Shown here one piece after another: positions 20,607 to 30,640 of a DNA stretch of 64,000 nt. A program made the translations under genes and the position numbers. The stretch's first letter is position 1. Every line of letters begins with the position of its first letter. This DNA comes from Closterium sp. NIES-65 (taxonomy: Eukaryota; Streptophyta; Zygnematophyceae; Desmidiales; Closteriaceae). The DNA lies in assembly GCA_948144175.1 (NCBI GenBank), contig CANXME010002538.1:682001-746000 (forward strand), in the 5' to 3' direction. The notes under the pieces are model-generated. The model was not told where the DNA came from. It ran no database searches and saw only the letters and a program-made list of their open reading frames with translations.

Positions 20607-21623
20607 TGTTATAGTCAAGAGTCCACTTAGAGGTCGCGGATGCCCATGAAACCCCCTAAGCAGAATCTGACGTCTTCAAACCGCCTCTGTTCAAAACGCC
20701 GTCACGAACAGCTCCGAAATAATACGAAGCTGAAACTTCTACAGCAGTTAGCCTTAAGTGTCTGCTTTCCAACGGTATATTATTTACTATTATCAGAGGT
20801 GTGTGCACTACGGAGTGAACGAAAACGTAAGCTCGGCTGAAAAACGTGTAGTTTCATTGATGCAAGGAAGAGGTTAGTACAACATTGCCTAGGGGACTCG
20901 TAAGGAGTTGGGTCATCCTGGTAACTCAGAGAAGGTTGAGTTCTAGGGGAGAAAGGCTAGAGAAGAATGGGAAACCTCCTAGCTAGGTCAGCAAAGCCAA
21001 CCACACTTGGATGTTCAGAGCTGTACTCAAGGCTACCAATAGTGAGTCAAGCCAACATGAGTCAGCTTGTCTTCCCACTTGCACCCCCTTGCAAGCTGCT
21101 TCCAGGAAGACCACACTTCTCAAAAGGAGTGTTGTAGATTCCCAATTGACCACCTGTACTTCTTGTCTCATTCTCTGTCCCTGCACCATTAGCACGACAA
21201 CAATGAAAGGGTGGCAAGGGAAATGCTGCCAACAGTGCACCATGACTACGGAACAGTGAATTTCGGCAGCTGTCACGAAATGCTCAGACGTTGGATCGTT
21301 CTGAAACATAGTGATCACCTGCACAGCAGGGCAAAGAACTGCCAGACCGAACTTCAGACCAATCAGATCTCGGTCGAGGAGTCAGCAGCCGAAATGGTGA
21401 ACTCGGGTGTTACCAAAAAGGAGTAACACACACTTCCGGGATGCCATAAGTCTTGAAACATAAAATGTTGTCATGCCTTAGTAACTGCTTCAAAAACTCT
21501 GAAACTTTGAGGGTTTGAAGAACACATGTTGAAAAATCGCCCCACAAAATTCCAAAAACTGAGCAGGTTTGTAGGCCGAATGGGAGTGCGATGACCGTGC
21601 CACTATAATGTGTTGGCACAACA
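20607..21623 (-). repeat. Element L 5' LTR (right edge tentative)
   Basis: The first 152 bp (20607-20758) match the remnant at 19855-20006. The rest has no second copy in the window. The proposed outer edge CACAACA gives a canonical TGTTG start on the minus strand. Confidence 0.5.
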
Positions 21624-21998
21624 TATCTTACAGTTTTATAACTGGTAAATGCTTGCCTTGTGTTTGCTCTGCTCGTGCATTAGTAGTTCTATATATGTGT
21701 GCTTGTGCTTCAGTGAAAAAAACAATTTGGAGTGAATATTTTCTCTATCGACGTATTGAAGCAAGGAGACATTTCTGCGTACGAGCCAATCGATCGTTAA
21801 CGCTTCCGCATATGAGCTTGGGAGTGCTCTAGTGGACACGATTGCTTTCACGCTTGAAACGTCCTTCAACAAACACGGACCCTTGGATAGGGGCTGCTTT
21901 TACCAGGCACCCAAGGACCCTTGGAGGTGACCCGGTGAGGACTATCTAGCGTTGATTAAGGTTGTACTTAGAGCTTCTAGGTCCCAACATAGCTCTCA
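21624..21998. other. Spacer, nothing recognised
   Basis: No supported gene. Gypsy-like protease coding sequence starts near 21999. No 5' LTR or gag of element H can be recognised here, so H appears 5'-truncated. Confidence 0.5.
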
Positions 21999-22200
21999 AC
22001 ATTGAGATGGAAGCCGACGTTGCCAATCACGAACATCAAAGGGTTAGATTTCATCTTCGGGCGAGATTTCTTGAAGTGGTTCAACCCCGAGATTGACTGG
22101 GTCAACCAGAAGGCGTGCATCTACACTAACGGGAAACGAGTGGAGCTACGAAGCTGGACGGAGACAGGGATGTTCCTAAAACGACACCTGCACGGTACAA
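21999..22200 (+). pseudogene. Element H (gypsy): protease fragment
   Basis: Frame containing TLPITNIKGLDFIFGRDFLKWFNPEIDW, the C-terminal part of a retropepsin in plant Ty3/gypsy elements (hydrophobic strand, then I-x-G-R-D-F-L, then IDW). A homologous fragment is at 40683-40830 in element I. The active-site D-S/T-G is upstream and not seen. Confidence 0.7.
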
Positions 22201-22307
22201 ATGGCACCAGCAGAGGAGGAGAAGCCAAAAATGGAGCTACCTGCAGCGCAACAGGAGGTGTTGGAGAAATACAACGACATCATGCAAGATGACCTACCTA
22301 CATGAGT

Positions 22308-23425
22308 ACCTCTAGCGCGAACCCACGAGCACGAGATCGTGCAAAACCGGTCTCACGTGTTGATAGACATGAAAAAGTAAATAGCGTATCTATTGAACAA
22401 ACAACTGATCCGCCCATCCACCAATCCCTACGGTGCACTAGTTCTCTACACTCCAAAGTCGGACGGTAGTTTACGGATGTGCATTGACTACCGCGCACTG
22501 TACAAACAGACAATAAAAAACAAATACGCCATACTGCGCATAGACAATCTTCTAGACCAACTGCGTGATGCAACGATCTTTTCGAAGCCGAACCTAGAGT
22601 CGGGTTACTAGCAGATCAAGATGACAACAACTCGGTCCACAAGACGGCGTTCCGTACCAGATACGGTTCCTACGAATACTTTGTGATGCCGTTCGGACTC
22701 TGCAACGCACCAGCGACGTTCCAGGCGGAGATGAATCGTATCCTACGGCCCCTGCTGGACGAGTGCGTAGTAGTGGACTCCGAGGACGTTCTCATCTAGT
22801 CCAAGAACATGAAGGAGCATGAGGAGCATCTACAAAAAGCCTTCGAGATCTTGCGAGACAATAAGTTCTACGTGGAGCTGTCAAAGAGCGACTTCGCCCT
22901 GAAGAAAGTGAAGATTCACATGGTGAGTGCCGAGGGGGTACACGTGGACCCGCGGAAGATCAAAGCCATCAAGAAGTGGAAAGCACCAGATAACGTGAAG
23001 GAGTTTCAGCAATTCCTAGGCTTCGACAACCACTACAACAGCTTCGTGCCATAGTACGCCAAAATATAAGCGCCACTAACAAACTTATTGAAAAATGGGA
23101 TACTCCTCAACAGCAAGCCATGGGGCAGCTACAGACAACACTGACTACAGCGCTAGCACTCCTCCTACCGGATCCAGGCATGGACTGCGTGGTGGAAGCA
23201 GACGCTAGTGACCAGGCAGTCGGAGCAGTACTGATGCAGGATCACAGCTTGCGGCCCATTGCCTACCTCAGTAAGAAGCTACACATAGCAGAACTGAAGT
23301 ACCCAATCCATAACAAGGAAGCCTTAGCGATACTTACAGCCTTCAACGCATGGAGGTGTTACCTAGAGGGAGCCAAGACTACAGTCCACACTGACCACTA
23401 TAGCCTCAAATACCTCAAGACATAG
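22308..23425 (+). pseudogene. Element H: gypsy RT and RNase H
   Basis: RT motifs appear in order but with stops and frameshifts: [39 protein letters not shown] then TAG at 22609-22611 (TGG in element I), [20 protein letters not shown], and the catalytic-box region, where VVDSEDVLI replaces the usual YxDD context. The connection domain (VHVDPRKIKAIKKWKAP) and Ty3-type RNase H follow (VEADASDQAVGAVLMQ, LHIAELKYPIHNKEALAI, HTDHYSLKYLKT), ending at TAG 23423-23425. It would normally copy element RNA into cDNA. It is inactive. Confidence 0.88.
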
Positions 23426-23449
23426 CCTACACTCTCACAATGACAGGTG

Positions 23450-24473
23450 CGATGAATGAACATCCTGGGAACTCACTGCCACTACGACATCGTCTACAAG
23501 CCCGGGCTACACAACAAAGCAGATGCGTTGAGCCGCCCCCGACATATAGCAAGCATCCAGCTCGATAGGATGAACCCTCTGTTCAAGGGTCTATTCTAGC
23601 ATGGGTACTCCATGGACACAGAGATCGCTACAACACAGAATCAGAAGTTGTTACAGTGGGAGAAAGAGTAAGCTGTAACAGAGGGTTCATGAAAGATTTG
23701 GGTACCGAATTATGCCCCACTCCGACATGTCTTACTGGAAAAGTGCTACGACGTGGCATACGTGGGACATTTCGAGAGCAACAAGTCATTAGCGGGAAAA
23801 GCAAAGCATTACTACTGGCCCTGGATAGCAGAAGACATGCAACAGTTTGTCACCTCATGCGACACGTGCCAGCGGATGAAGAGTAGCAAGCAGAAAAAAG
23901 TAGGGTTACTTGAGCCTCTACCCGTACCGGAGCAGCCATGGCAAATCGTCAGCCTAGACTTCATCACCGAGCTTCCTTTGACCTCACAAGGGCATGACAC
24001 TATACTCATGGTGATCAACAAGTTATCTAAAATGGGACACTTCATTCCGACCAACGCCATGGCTACACCTGAAGCTATTGCTTGCCTCTTCTTCAACCGC
24101 ATCATCACCATCCATGGCATCCCCGCTACACTCATCTCGGACAAAGACCCAAAATTCACTACTAAGTTCTGGAGGAAACTCATGGGATCGTTGGGGACAA
24201 AGCTTGCAATGTGTCAGCTTACCATCGCCAGACTGACGGACAGACAGAGTGTCTCAATAAGGTGGTTGAACGATTACTGTGTACAGCTTGCAAAGACGAT
24301 ATTAGCCACTGGGATCTACAGTTACTGACACCAGAGTTCGCTTACAGCAACGCGTCACATACGGCCACAAAAGAAACTTATTTCTTCCTGTGTTACGGAC
24401 GGAAACCACTCACACCACAACAACCAACAACACCGGCACACGTCCAAGCCGCACATGACTTCGTCATCACCGT
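23450..24473 (+). pseudogene. Element H: gypsy integrase, first part
   Basis: Contains HYDIVYKPGLHNKADALSR, typical of the RNase H/integrase junction. The zinc region follows (HYYWPWIAEDMQQFVTSCDTCQRMK, the C-x2-C of H2C2), then the integrase core with VSLDFITELP, SDKDPKF and a damaged third block. Frameshifts separate the parts. The frame is interrupted at 24473 by element G and continues at 38461. Confidence 0.88.
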
Positions 24474-24808
24474 TGTTGGTGCAACCCTATGGTTTGCACT
24501 CGGCTTGTTGTCCGTGTGCGTGAATGTGTGTGTGCATGGAATGGTATGAGGGCATGGGATAATATAAATTTCATGCTTATAATTGTGTGTGAATGTTGAG
24601 TCATGATGTCGAGTGTGTGTGTTGAGTCAATAGCGAGTTATCGCTAGACGCGTGTTACGCGGTCATTTGTGTCTCGCGCGCGGTTTCTATTTTGTCGTGC
24701 GCGGTTTCTATTTTGTCCTGTGTCGAACGTTCGGTGTGTCGCAGGTGTGTGCAGCAGACCCATCAAGAACTCAAGGACGAGTTTGTGATGAAGAGCCCGA
24801 GCCTTGGT
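24474..24808 (+). repeat. Element G 5' LTR, left part
   Basis: TGTTGGTGCAACCC to GAGCCTTGGT, matching 37642-37979 in the 3' LTR. It is interrupted by the insertion of D. It includes a tandem duplicate of CGCGCGGTTTCTATTTTGTC-type sequence around 24680-24720. Confidence 0.93.
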
Positions 24809-24943
24809 TGTCAGATGGTTATATTACTGATGCATATATTTAGGCTGTAGTGGGGTAGCCCATAGAGGGTACAACCCAATAAGGGTTGGTACTTGTACTT
24901 GTTTCATTTCATAGTGCACTCATTCCTCGCCTCTATCTCAACA
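24809..24943 (+). repeat. Element D 5' LTR
   Basis: TGTCAGATGG ... TATCTCAACA, 135 bp. It includes the family core GGCTGTAGTGGGGTAGCCC that is deleted in the 3' LTR. Confidence 0.92.
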
Positions 24944-24986
24944 TGGTATCGAGCAGGTTCCCTAGTGGGAACTGTTCCTAGGGCCC
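24944..24986 (+). promoter_or_regulatory. Element D primer binding site, hairpin and GGGCCC palindrome
   Basis: TGGTATCGAGCAGG abuts the LTR (initiator-Met-like). A perfect hairpin GTTCCC (24957-24962), loop TAGT, GGGAAC (24967-24972) is followed by GGGCCC at 24981-24986. The layout is shared with B, E and K. Confidence 0.78.
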
Positions 24987-25942
24987 ACCTACTATTCCGT
25001 CCTGCCCGGAGCGCGCTCTGCCCTAGCCCGAGTCGCGCTGGGCCCTTTTTTTTTTCCTTTGGCGGCCCGATCGCGTCGAGCCGCCCGCGAATTTTTGACG
25101 CGCCACCTACGCGGCCTCGTCGCGCCGCCCTTAGACGGCCGCGCCGCGTCGCGCGTGCCGCCCTCCAGTCGCGCGCTGCCCCCCTCTGACCCTCGCGACG
25201 CCGGCGCCGTCTCTGACGGCCCCGCGATCGCCTGCCACGGCCCCGCCGTCCCCTCTACCGGCCCCTCCGCTGCGCTTGACGGCCCCGCCGTCCCCTCTGC
25301 CGGCCCCGCCGCTGCGCTTGACGGCCCCGCCGTCCCCTCTGCCGGCCCCCCGCTGCACCCGACGGCCCCGCTGTCCCCTCTGCCGGCCCCGCCGCTGCTT
25401 CAGACGGCCCCGCCGCTGCACCTGACGGCCCCGCCGTCCCCTCTGACGGCCCCGCCGCTGCACCTAACGGCCCCGCCGTCCCCTCTGACGGCCCCGCCAC
25501 TGCACCTACCGGCCCCGCCGCTACCCCTGACGGCCCCGCTGCTGCATCTGCAGGCCCCGCCGTCTCACCTGCCGGCCCCGCTGCTGTACCTGACGGCCTC
25601 TTCACCTACCGGCCCCGCCACTACCCCTAACGGCCCCGCAGCTGCATCTCCCGGCCCCGCCGCCCCAGCAACTGCGCCGCCCCAGCAGCCGAGCCGCCCC
25701 AGCAGCCGAGCCTCCCCAGCAACTGAGCCGCCCCAGCAGCCGAGCCGCCCCAGCAGCCGAGCCGCCCCAGCAGCTGAGCCGCCCAAGCCGCCCGAGCCGC
25801 CGAGCCGCCCGAGCCGCACAGCAGCCGACCCGCCGAGCCGCCCGAGCCGCCCGAGCCGCCCGAGCCGCCCGAGCCGCCTGCACTGCCCTGTCTGGTGAGC
25901 ACTGAGCTTTACTCTGCGCACTGCCCTTACCCCACTGCTGTC
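24987..25942 (+). repeat. Element D GC-rich leader
   Basis: A T run at about 25027, then tandem units near 20-40 bp of type ACGGCCCCGCCGTCCCCTCTGCC (25200-25640), then CCCCAGCAGCCGAGCCGC units (25660-25890). A long Pro-rich frame (25059-25898) lacks an ATG start and changes character between copies, so I do not call it a gene. Confidence 0.7.
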
Positions 25943-28900
25943 ATGGCTACCCCCAGTGTCCTCACCTTCGACGCTGAGGGCAGAGCCATCGACTTTGACG
26001 TGTGGGTAGACGACCTGCTGCTTTTCCTACAGTGCGACAGAGCTGACGGCCTCTCTCTCTTTGATCTCACTTCTGGTGCCTCTCCCGCCCCTGCTACTAC
26101 TGAGGATGCCACTGTTCGCTCACAGTGGGCCACACGCGATGCTGCTGCACGTCTTGCTGTGCGTCGCCACCTCCCTCCCTCTGAGCGTGCACACTTTGGG
26201 TCGTACAAGAGTGCTCAGACCTTGTACGACACCGTTATTGCACGCTACTCCACCCCTGCCACTGCTGCACTGAGCCGCCTCATGCTACCGTACCTCTTTC
26301 CCGACCTTGCTTCTTTTGCCACAGTCGCCGACCTCATTACCCACCTGCGCACTAGTGACGCTCGCTTCCGCGCTGCGCTTCCTGCTGAGTTCTGCGCCAA
26401 GAACCCCCCCCCCCCCAAGTACTTCACTCTCTACTACATTGTCACCCGCCTCCCTGACTCCCTCCGCGGAGTCAGGGACGACTTACTCTCAGTCTGCCCC
26501 ACCACTCTCACTATTAACCTCCTCAAGAAGTCCCTCCTAGCAGCCGAGAAGAGCATTCTCGCTGTAGGGGCCTCTCGTGGTGACCAGCGCACCCCCATCT
26601 TTGAGGGGTGTTCCCCCTCCCCCCTCCTGCCCTCTGTCGCCTCTGCTGCTACGGCCGACCTAGTTGGTTTTGAGTCGGTCGGTGCGGCGTCTGCACCCAG
26701 TGGGAGACGTCGCTCTGGCAAAGGCAAAGGGGGCAGGAGCGGTGGTGGAGGCGGCGGGGGCGGTGGGAGCGGCGGTGGAGGCAGCGGAGGAGGTGGGGGT
26801 GGTAGCAGGAGTGGTGTCGGGAGTGGAGGTGTCAGCGGCGGCAGTGGAGGCGGGGGTGGCAGCGGCGGTGGTGGTGGGAGTGGAGGCGGAGGCGGCGGTG
26901 GCGGCAGCGACGGTGGGAGTGGCGGTGGCAGCGGAGGTGGTGGCGGCGGCGGCGGAGGAGGCGGCGGAGGAGGTCGTGGCTCGTCGCAGAGGAGTGGCTC
27001 CGGTGGCGGTCAGCGCCAACAGCAGCGGCAGCAGCGTGGTCAGGAGACCCTCTCCCCGCAGCAGCTCCGTGAGTGGTACGCTGCACGTCAGAGGGGTGGG
27101 GGTACTGGTCCGTGCACCTACGTCTTGCGCACGGGCGACCGTGCGGGTGAGCCGTGTGGTGGTCCACACCCCGCCCAGCGCTGCTTCGGCCGCCTGACTG
27201 ACGCTTGGCGCCGCCAGTTTCCTGACGCCTCTGAGATCCCTCGCTGGGACCAGCTGTCTAGGGCAGGAGTAGCTATCTTTGATCTTGACTTTGATGCTAT
27301 TCTTGCTGCCATGTATGCTGTGACTATTAGTGAGGAGGGTGACTGTTACCGGTGTTTCCCGCCCGACCCGGGCATTGGTACTGCGACTCTAGGTGCTGTT
27401 GAGGCTGCTGCTCCAGGTGCTGGTGAGGCTGTCGCTCTAGGTGCCAGTGAGTCTGTGTCCTCAGGTGCTGGTGAGTCTGCTCTCTCATGTACTGCGTCGG
27501 CTCCGCCCTCTCTCACCTTCACTCTTGACTCAGGGGCGTCTCGCTCCTTCTTTCGAGACCGCACCACACTCACGCCGCTTAGTCGGCCAGTGGCGGTCTC
27601 CTTGGCGGATCCCTCTGGGGGTCCTGTTCTGGCTTGCTACTCCACTGTCCTGCCGTGCCCTGCGGTCCCGTCTGGCGCCCTGTCCGGTCTCTACCTCCCC
27701 TCGTTCTCTACGAACTTGGTGGCGGGTGCTGACCTACAGGATGCAGGGGTCGACCAGTTCACCCCTGCACGCCGACGGGACACCCACTGCACGGATGCGG
27801 ACACGGGTCGACACTTGACCACGTTCACACGTGGGCCGGGGTCGAGCCTGTACACACTCACTGTTCCGTCTCCTCCTCCTTCGTCTGGTCAGGTAGCTGC
27901 GTCGGGTCAGGTGTTTGCTGCAGCGTCCAGGTCTGGTCCTGAGTCTGCCCCCTGCTCGTGTCGCCTCCTGTCCCACGAGACCCTCCTGTGGCACCACAGG
28001 ATGGGTCACCCCTCCCTGCCTCGTCTCCGGGGCATGGCCTCTCGCCTTCTTGTCTCTGGCCTTCCCCGGTCCCTCCCTACCCTTCCTCTGGGGCCTGGCC
28101 CTCCCTGTGTCCCCTGTGTCGAGGGTCGCCTGCGGGCTACCCCTCACTCCTCCCCGTTTCCTCCGACGGAGGCCCCGATGCAGACGCTTCACATGGACGT
28201 GTGGGGCCCAGCCCGCGTCCGTGGACAGGGTCACGAGCGCTACTTCCTGCTGGTGGTTGACGACTACTCGCGTTACACCACGGTCTTCCCCTTGCGCAGC
28301 AAGGGTGAGGTCACTGAGGTGTTGATCGACTGGATCCGCGCAGCTCGTCTCCAGCTCAGGCGGAGCTTCGGCTCGGACTTTCCTGTTTTGCGTCTGCACT
28401 CGGACAGAGGCGGAGAGTTCTCCTCCGGCCTTCTGCGAGCCTACTGTCGGGCACGAGGCATCCGCCAGACCTTCACGCTTCCGGACTCTCCACAGCAGAA
28501 TGGGATTGCTGAGCGCCGCATCGGCATTGTCATGGACGTTGCCCGTACGTCCATGGTGCATGCGGCTGCCCCCCATTTTTTGTGGCCGTTTGCGGTTCGG
28601 TACGCCGCACATCAGATCAACCTTCAGCCCAGGGTCTCCAGACCGGAGACCTCCCCAGCTTTGCTGTGGACGGGGAAGGTTGGCGATGCGTCGGCGTTCC
28701 GTGTCTGGGGATCTCGGGCGTTTGTCCGCGACTTGTCTGCGGATAAGCTGTCCCCTCGTGCTGCTCCTTGCGTCTTCCTGGGTTTCCCCCCTGACGCACC
28801 TGGGTGGCAGTTTTACTATCCCACCTCTCGTCGTGTTCTGTCCTCCCCGGACGTCACGTTCGACGAGTCGGTTCCCTTCTACCGGCTCTTCCCCTACCGC

Positions 28901-29395
28901 ACTCCGTCCCTCCCCCCCCCGCCCCTCTTCCTGGTCCCAGGTCCCCCCCCGGTAGACCCCCTCCCCCCTCAGGGTCCTGCCCCTTCAGGTGTGTCTCAGG
29001 TAGACGCGGTCGAGCCTGTCGAGGTCACTGGTGACTCTTGTGCTACTGCGGGTGCGGAGCCTCGGGGTGCTGAGACTGGGGGTGTTGAGACTGGGGGTGC
29101 TGAGACTGGGGGTGCTGAGCCTGGGGGTGTTGAGACTGGGGGTGCTGAGCCTGGGGGTGCTGAGCCTGGGGGTGCTGAGCCTGGGGGTGCTAAGACTGGG
29201 GGTGCTGAGCCTGGGGGTGCTGAGCCTGGGGGTGCTGTGCCTGGGGGTGCTGAGCCTGGGGGTTCTGCGTCTGGGAGTGCTGCGCTTGCTGCTTCTGTTC
29301 CTGGTGGTTCTCCAGACCGTTCTTCGCGCCGCGCGCCGCTCTCTCCTCTGGAGCTGCGTGAGTGGTTTGCCCGGCGCTGGAGGCGAGCTGCTTGA
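25943..29395 (+). CDS. Element D gag-protease-integrase polyprotein (stop before RT)
   Basis: ATG at 25943 (MATPSVLTFDAEGRAIDF), open for 1150 codons. Gag has an N-terminal capsid-like region (WVDDLLLFLQCDRAD, RLMLPYLFPDL), a proline run encoded by 13 C (26404-26416, in frame here) and a basic then polyglycine tail (about residues 255-355). The C-x13-C-x3-H-x4-C motif (27113-27184) and the protease motif FTLDSGASRSFF follow. Integrase has HHRMGHPSL ... CVPC, MDVWGP, LHSDRGGEF and NGIAERR. The C-terminal integrase region is followed by about 15 TGGAE/PGGAE repeats (29040-29280). TGA at 29393 replaces a glycine codon found in E, cutting off RT. The product would be particle protein, protease and integrase. 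Confidence 0.92.
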   Translation: MATPSVLTFDAEGRAIDFDVWVDDLLLFLQCDRADGLSLFDLTSGASPAPATTEDATVRSQWATRDAAARLAVRRHLPPSERAHFGSYKSAQTLYDTVIARYSTPATAALSRLMLPYLFPDLASFATVADLITHLRTSDARFRAALPAEFCAKNPPPPKYFTLYYIVTRLPDSLRGVRDDLLSVCPTTLTINLLKKSLLAAEKSILAVGASRGDQRTPIFEGCSPSPLLPSVASAATADLVGFESVGAASAPSGRRRSGKGKGGRSGGGGGGGGGSGGGGSGGGGGGSRSGVGSGGVSGGSGGGGGSGGGGGSGGGGGGGGSDGGSGGGSGGGGGGGGGGGGGGRGSSQRSGSGGGQRQQQRQQRGQETLSPQQLREWYAARQRGGGTGPCTYVLRTGDRAGEPCGGPHPAQRCFGRLTDAWRRQFPDASEIPRWDQLSRAGVAIFDLDFDAILAAMYAVTISEEGDCYRCFPPDPGIGTATLGAVEAAAPGAGEAVALGASESVSSGAGESALSCTASAPPSLTFTLDSGASRSFFRDRTTLTPLSRPVAVSLADPSGGPVLACYSTVLPCPAVPSGALSGLYLPSFSTNLVAGADLQDAGVDQFTPARRRDTHCTDADTGRHLTTFTRGPGSSLYTLTVPSPPPSSGQVAASGQVFAAASRSGPESAPCSCRLLSHETLLWHHRMGHPSLPRLRGMASRLLVSGLPRSLPTLPLGPGPPCVPCVEGRLRATPHSSPFPPTEAPMQTLHMDVWGPARVRGQGHERYFLLVVDDYSRYTTVFPLRSKGEVTEVLIDWIRAARLQLRRSFGSDFPVLRLHSDRGGEFSSGLLRAYCRARGIRQTFTLPDSPQQNGIAERRIGIVMDVARTSMVHAAAPHFLWPFAVRYAAHQINLQPRVSRPETSPALLWTGKVGDASAFRVWGSRAFVRDLSADKLSPRAAPCVFLGFPPDAPGWQFYYPTSRRVLSSPDVTFDESVPFYRLFPYRTPSLPPPPLFLVPGPPPVDPLPPQGPAPSGVSQVDAVEPVEVTGDSCATAGAEPRGAETGGVETGGAETGGAEPGGVETGGAEPGGAEPGGAEPGGAKTGGAEPGGAEPGGAVPGGAEPGGSASGSAALAASVPGGSPDRSSRRAPLSPLELREWFARRWRRAA

Positions 29396-30640
29396 GCCGG
29401 GGGTACTGCGGGTGCTGGAGGTTCCGTTGCTGCCGAGGGAGCTGGTACCACGGGTCCCGGAGGTGCTCGTACTGAGGGTACTGGAGCTGCCGGGCCCGGG
29501 GGTGCCTCTGGAGCTGGAGCTGCTGCGGGTTCTGGCGCTGAGGCTACGACTGTCGGTCCTACTGCGGGTACTTCTGCAGCTGCTGGTGGTGCTGGAGTTG
29601 GAGCTGCTACTGGTGCTGGTGCTGCCTCTGGAGGTGTTGGTCCTGTCCCTGCTGTCTCTGGCGGTGCTGCGCGGCCTCGGCCGTACTTCGTTCCGCTCCT
29701 TCAGCAGGTTCTTGGTCTCCCGCCTTCCACTGGTCCTTCTCCTCCCGTAGAGTGTCCGCAGCCTGTCCCGTCACGGTCACAGTTACAGCCCACCTCTCCC
29801 CTGCCTTCTCCTTCTCCCTACGCTGGTCCTACTAGAGGTCTTGCTGAGCGTCGTGAGCCTGCGTCCCGCCTTGTATCGCCAGTCCGAGCTGCTCGCCCTA
29901 GTGGTCGCGGTTCGCGTCAGCGTCCTCCTCCTATTCCTGGCACGCACCAGATGTCTCTGCGTCCGTCCACTCCTCCTCTGCGTGCCCCTTTGCCTTCTCC
30001 TCCTCAGTCTTCTCTTCCTACACTTGCCGACCCGGAGTCGGACTCTCACCGTGCTGCCAGTCCTACTATCACGCGTCTTCTTGCTACTCTTGTCACTGAC
30101 CCTTCCTTTGAGTCCGCTGCTGTGTCTGCCCTAGTTGCTGAGCTGGTCGACTTTGCTGCTGCGTGTCGTCTGGACTACGCTGCCAGTCTTGTTGCTGAGT
30201 CTGCTGAGTCTGCTGAGTCTGCGTCTGCTGCGTCTGCGTCTGCCTGTCCTCCGTCCGTCGGGGGTGACTGTGCTCTTGGCACGGACGTCCTTGAGGACAG
30301 GCAGGAGGAGTTCCAGTGCTTTGCCGCCGCTTTGCCCCATCTCGTGTCCATGCTTGTTGCCCCTGAAGGAGACCCGGATGCTCTAGACATCCCGAACCCA
30401 CGCTCTTACGCAGAGGCGATGGCCGGTCCCTACTCCTCTCACTGGCAGTCAGCCATGGACGCAGAGATGGCTTCCTGGAAGTCCACAGGCACCTACGTTG
30501 ACGCTGTTCCCCCTCCTGGGGCGAACATTGTCAGTGGCATGTGGATCTTCAGGGTGAAGCGGCCGCCGGGTTCTCCGCCTGTCTTCAAGGCGCGCTACGT
30601 GGCTCGTGGCTTCAGTCAGCGACAGGGAGTTGACTTCTCA
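29396..30640 (+). pseudogene. Element D linker and RT N-terminus
   Basis: Continues the same frame after TGA 29393. A Gly/Ala/Thr-rich linker leads to ARPRPYFVPLLQQVLGLPP, a Ser/Pro-rich stretch, and a conserved acidic block (CALGTDVLEDRQEEFQCFAA) before RT begins at SYAEAMAGPYSSHWQSAMDAEM ... MWIFRVKRPPGSPP. A 2-nt loss near 30640 (GVDYFQ region in other copies) shifts the frame. Confidence 0.88.

Larger units (their letters stand above)
19855..21623 (-). mobile_element. Element L: minus-strand copia deletion derivative
   Basis: Minus orientation. A 5' LTR lies to the right (20607 to about 21623, starting on the minus strand as TGTTGTGCC), followed by a primer site (20604-20592), gag (20478-20002), and a truncated 3' LTR remnant (20006-19855). 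The LTR end reads GACTATAACA, identical to the G LTR end. Flanks TATAT (19850-19854) and TATCT (21624-21628) match at four of five positions, so the right boundary is tentative. Everything from mid-gag through the start of the 3' LTR is deleted. Confidence 0.6.

Noticed and set aside
20983-21324. Frames of 80-113 codons between 20983 and 21619.
   Set aside because: Overlapping frames on both strands without motifs; the region is better read as the LTR of L.
25059-25898. Long proline-rich frame upstream of gag in element D (and similar frames in the leaders of B, E and K).
   Set aside because: No ATG start, driven by GC-rich tandem repeats open in several frames on both strands, and the predicted sequence changes completely between copies. 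Treated as leader repeat.
29040-29280. Regularly spaced short repeats that might suggest a CRISPR array.
   Set aside because: The units are directly adjacent 15-bp coding repeats without spacers, inside a retrotransposon polyprotein.
29031-29750. Leucine/valine-rich frame overlapping the Gly/Glu/Pro linker of D (also 59495-60082 in F and 50134-50847 in E).
   Set aside because: Alternative frame of 15-bp GGAEP repeats; it does not continue into domains and varies with repeat number.
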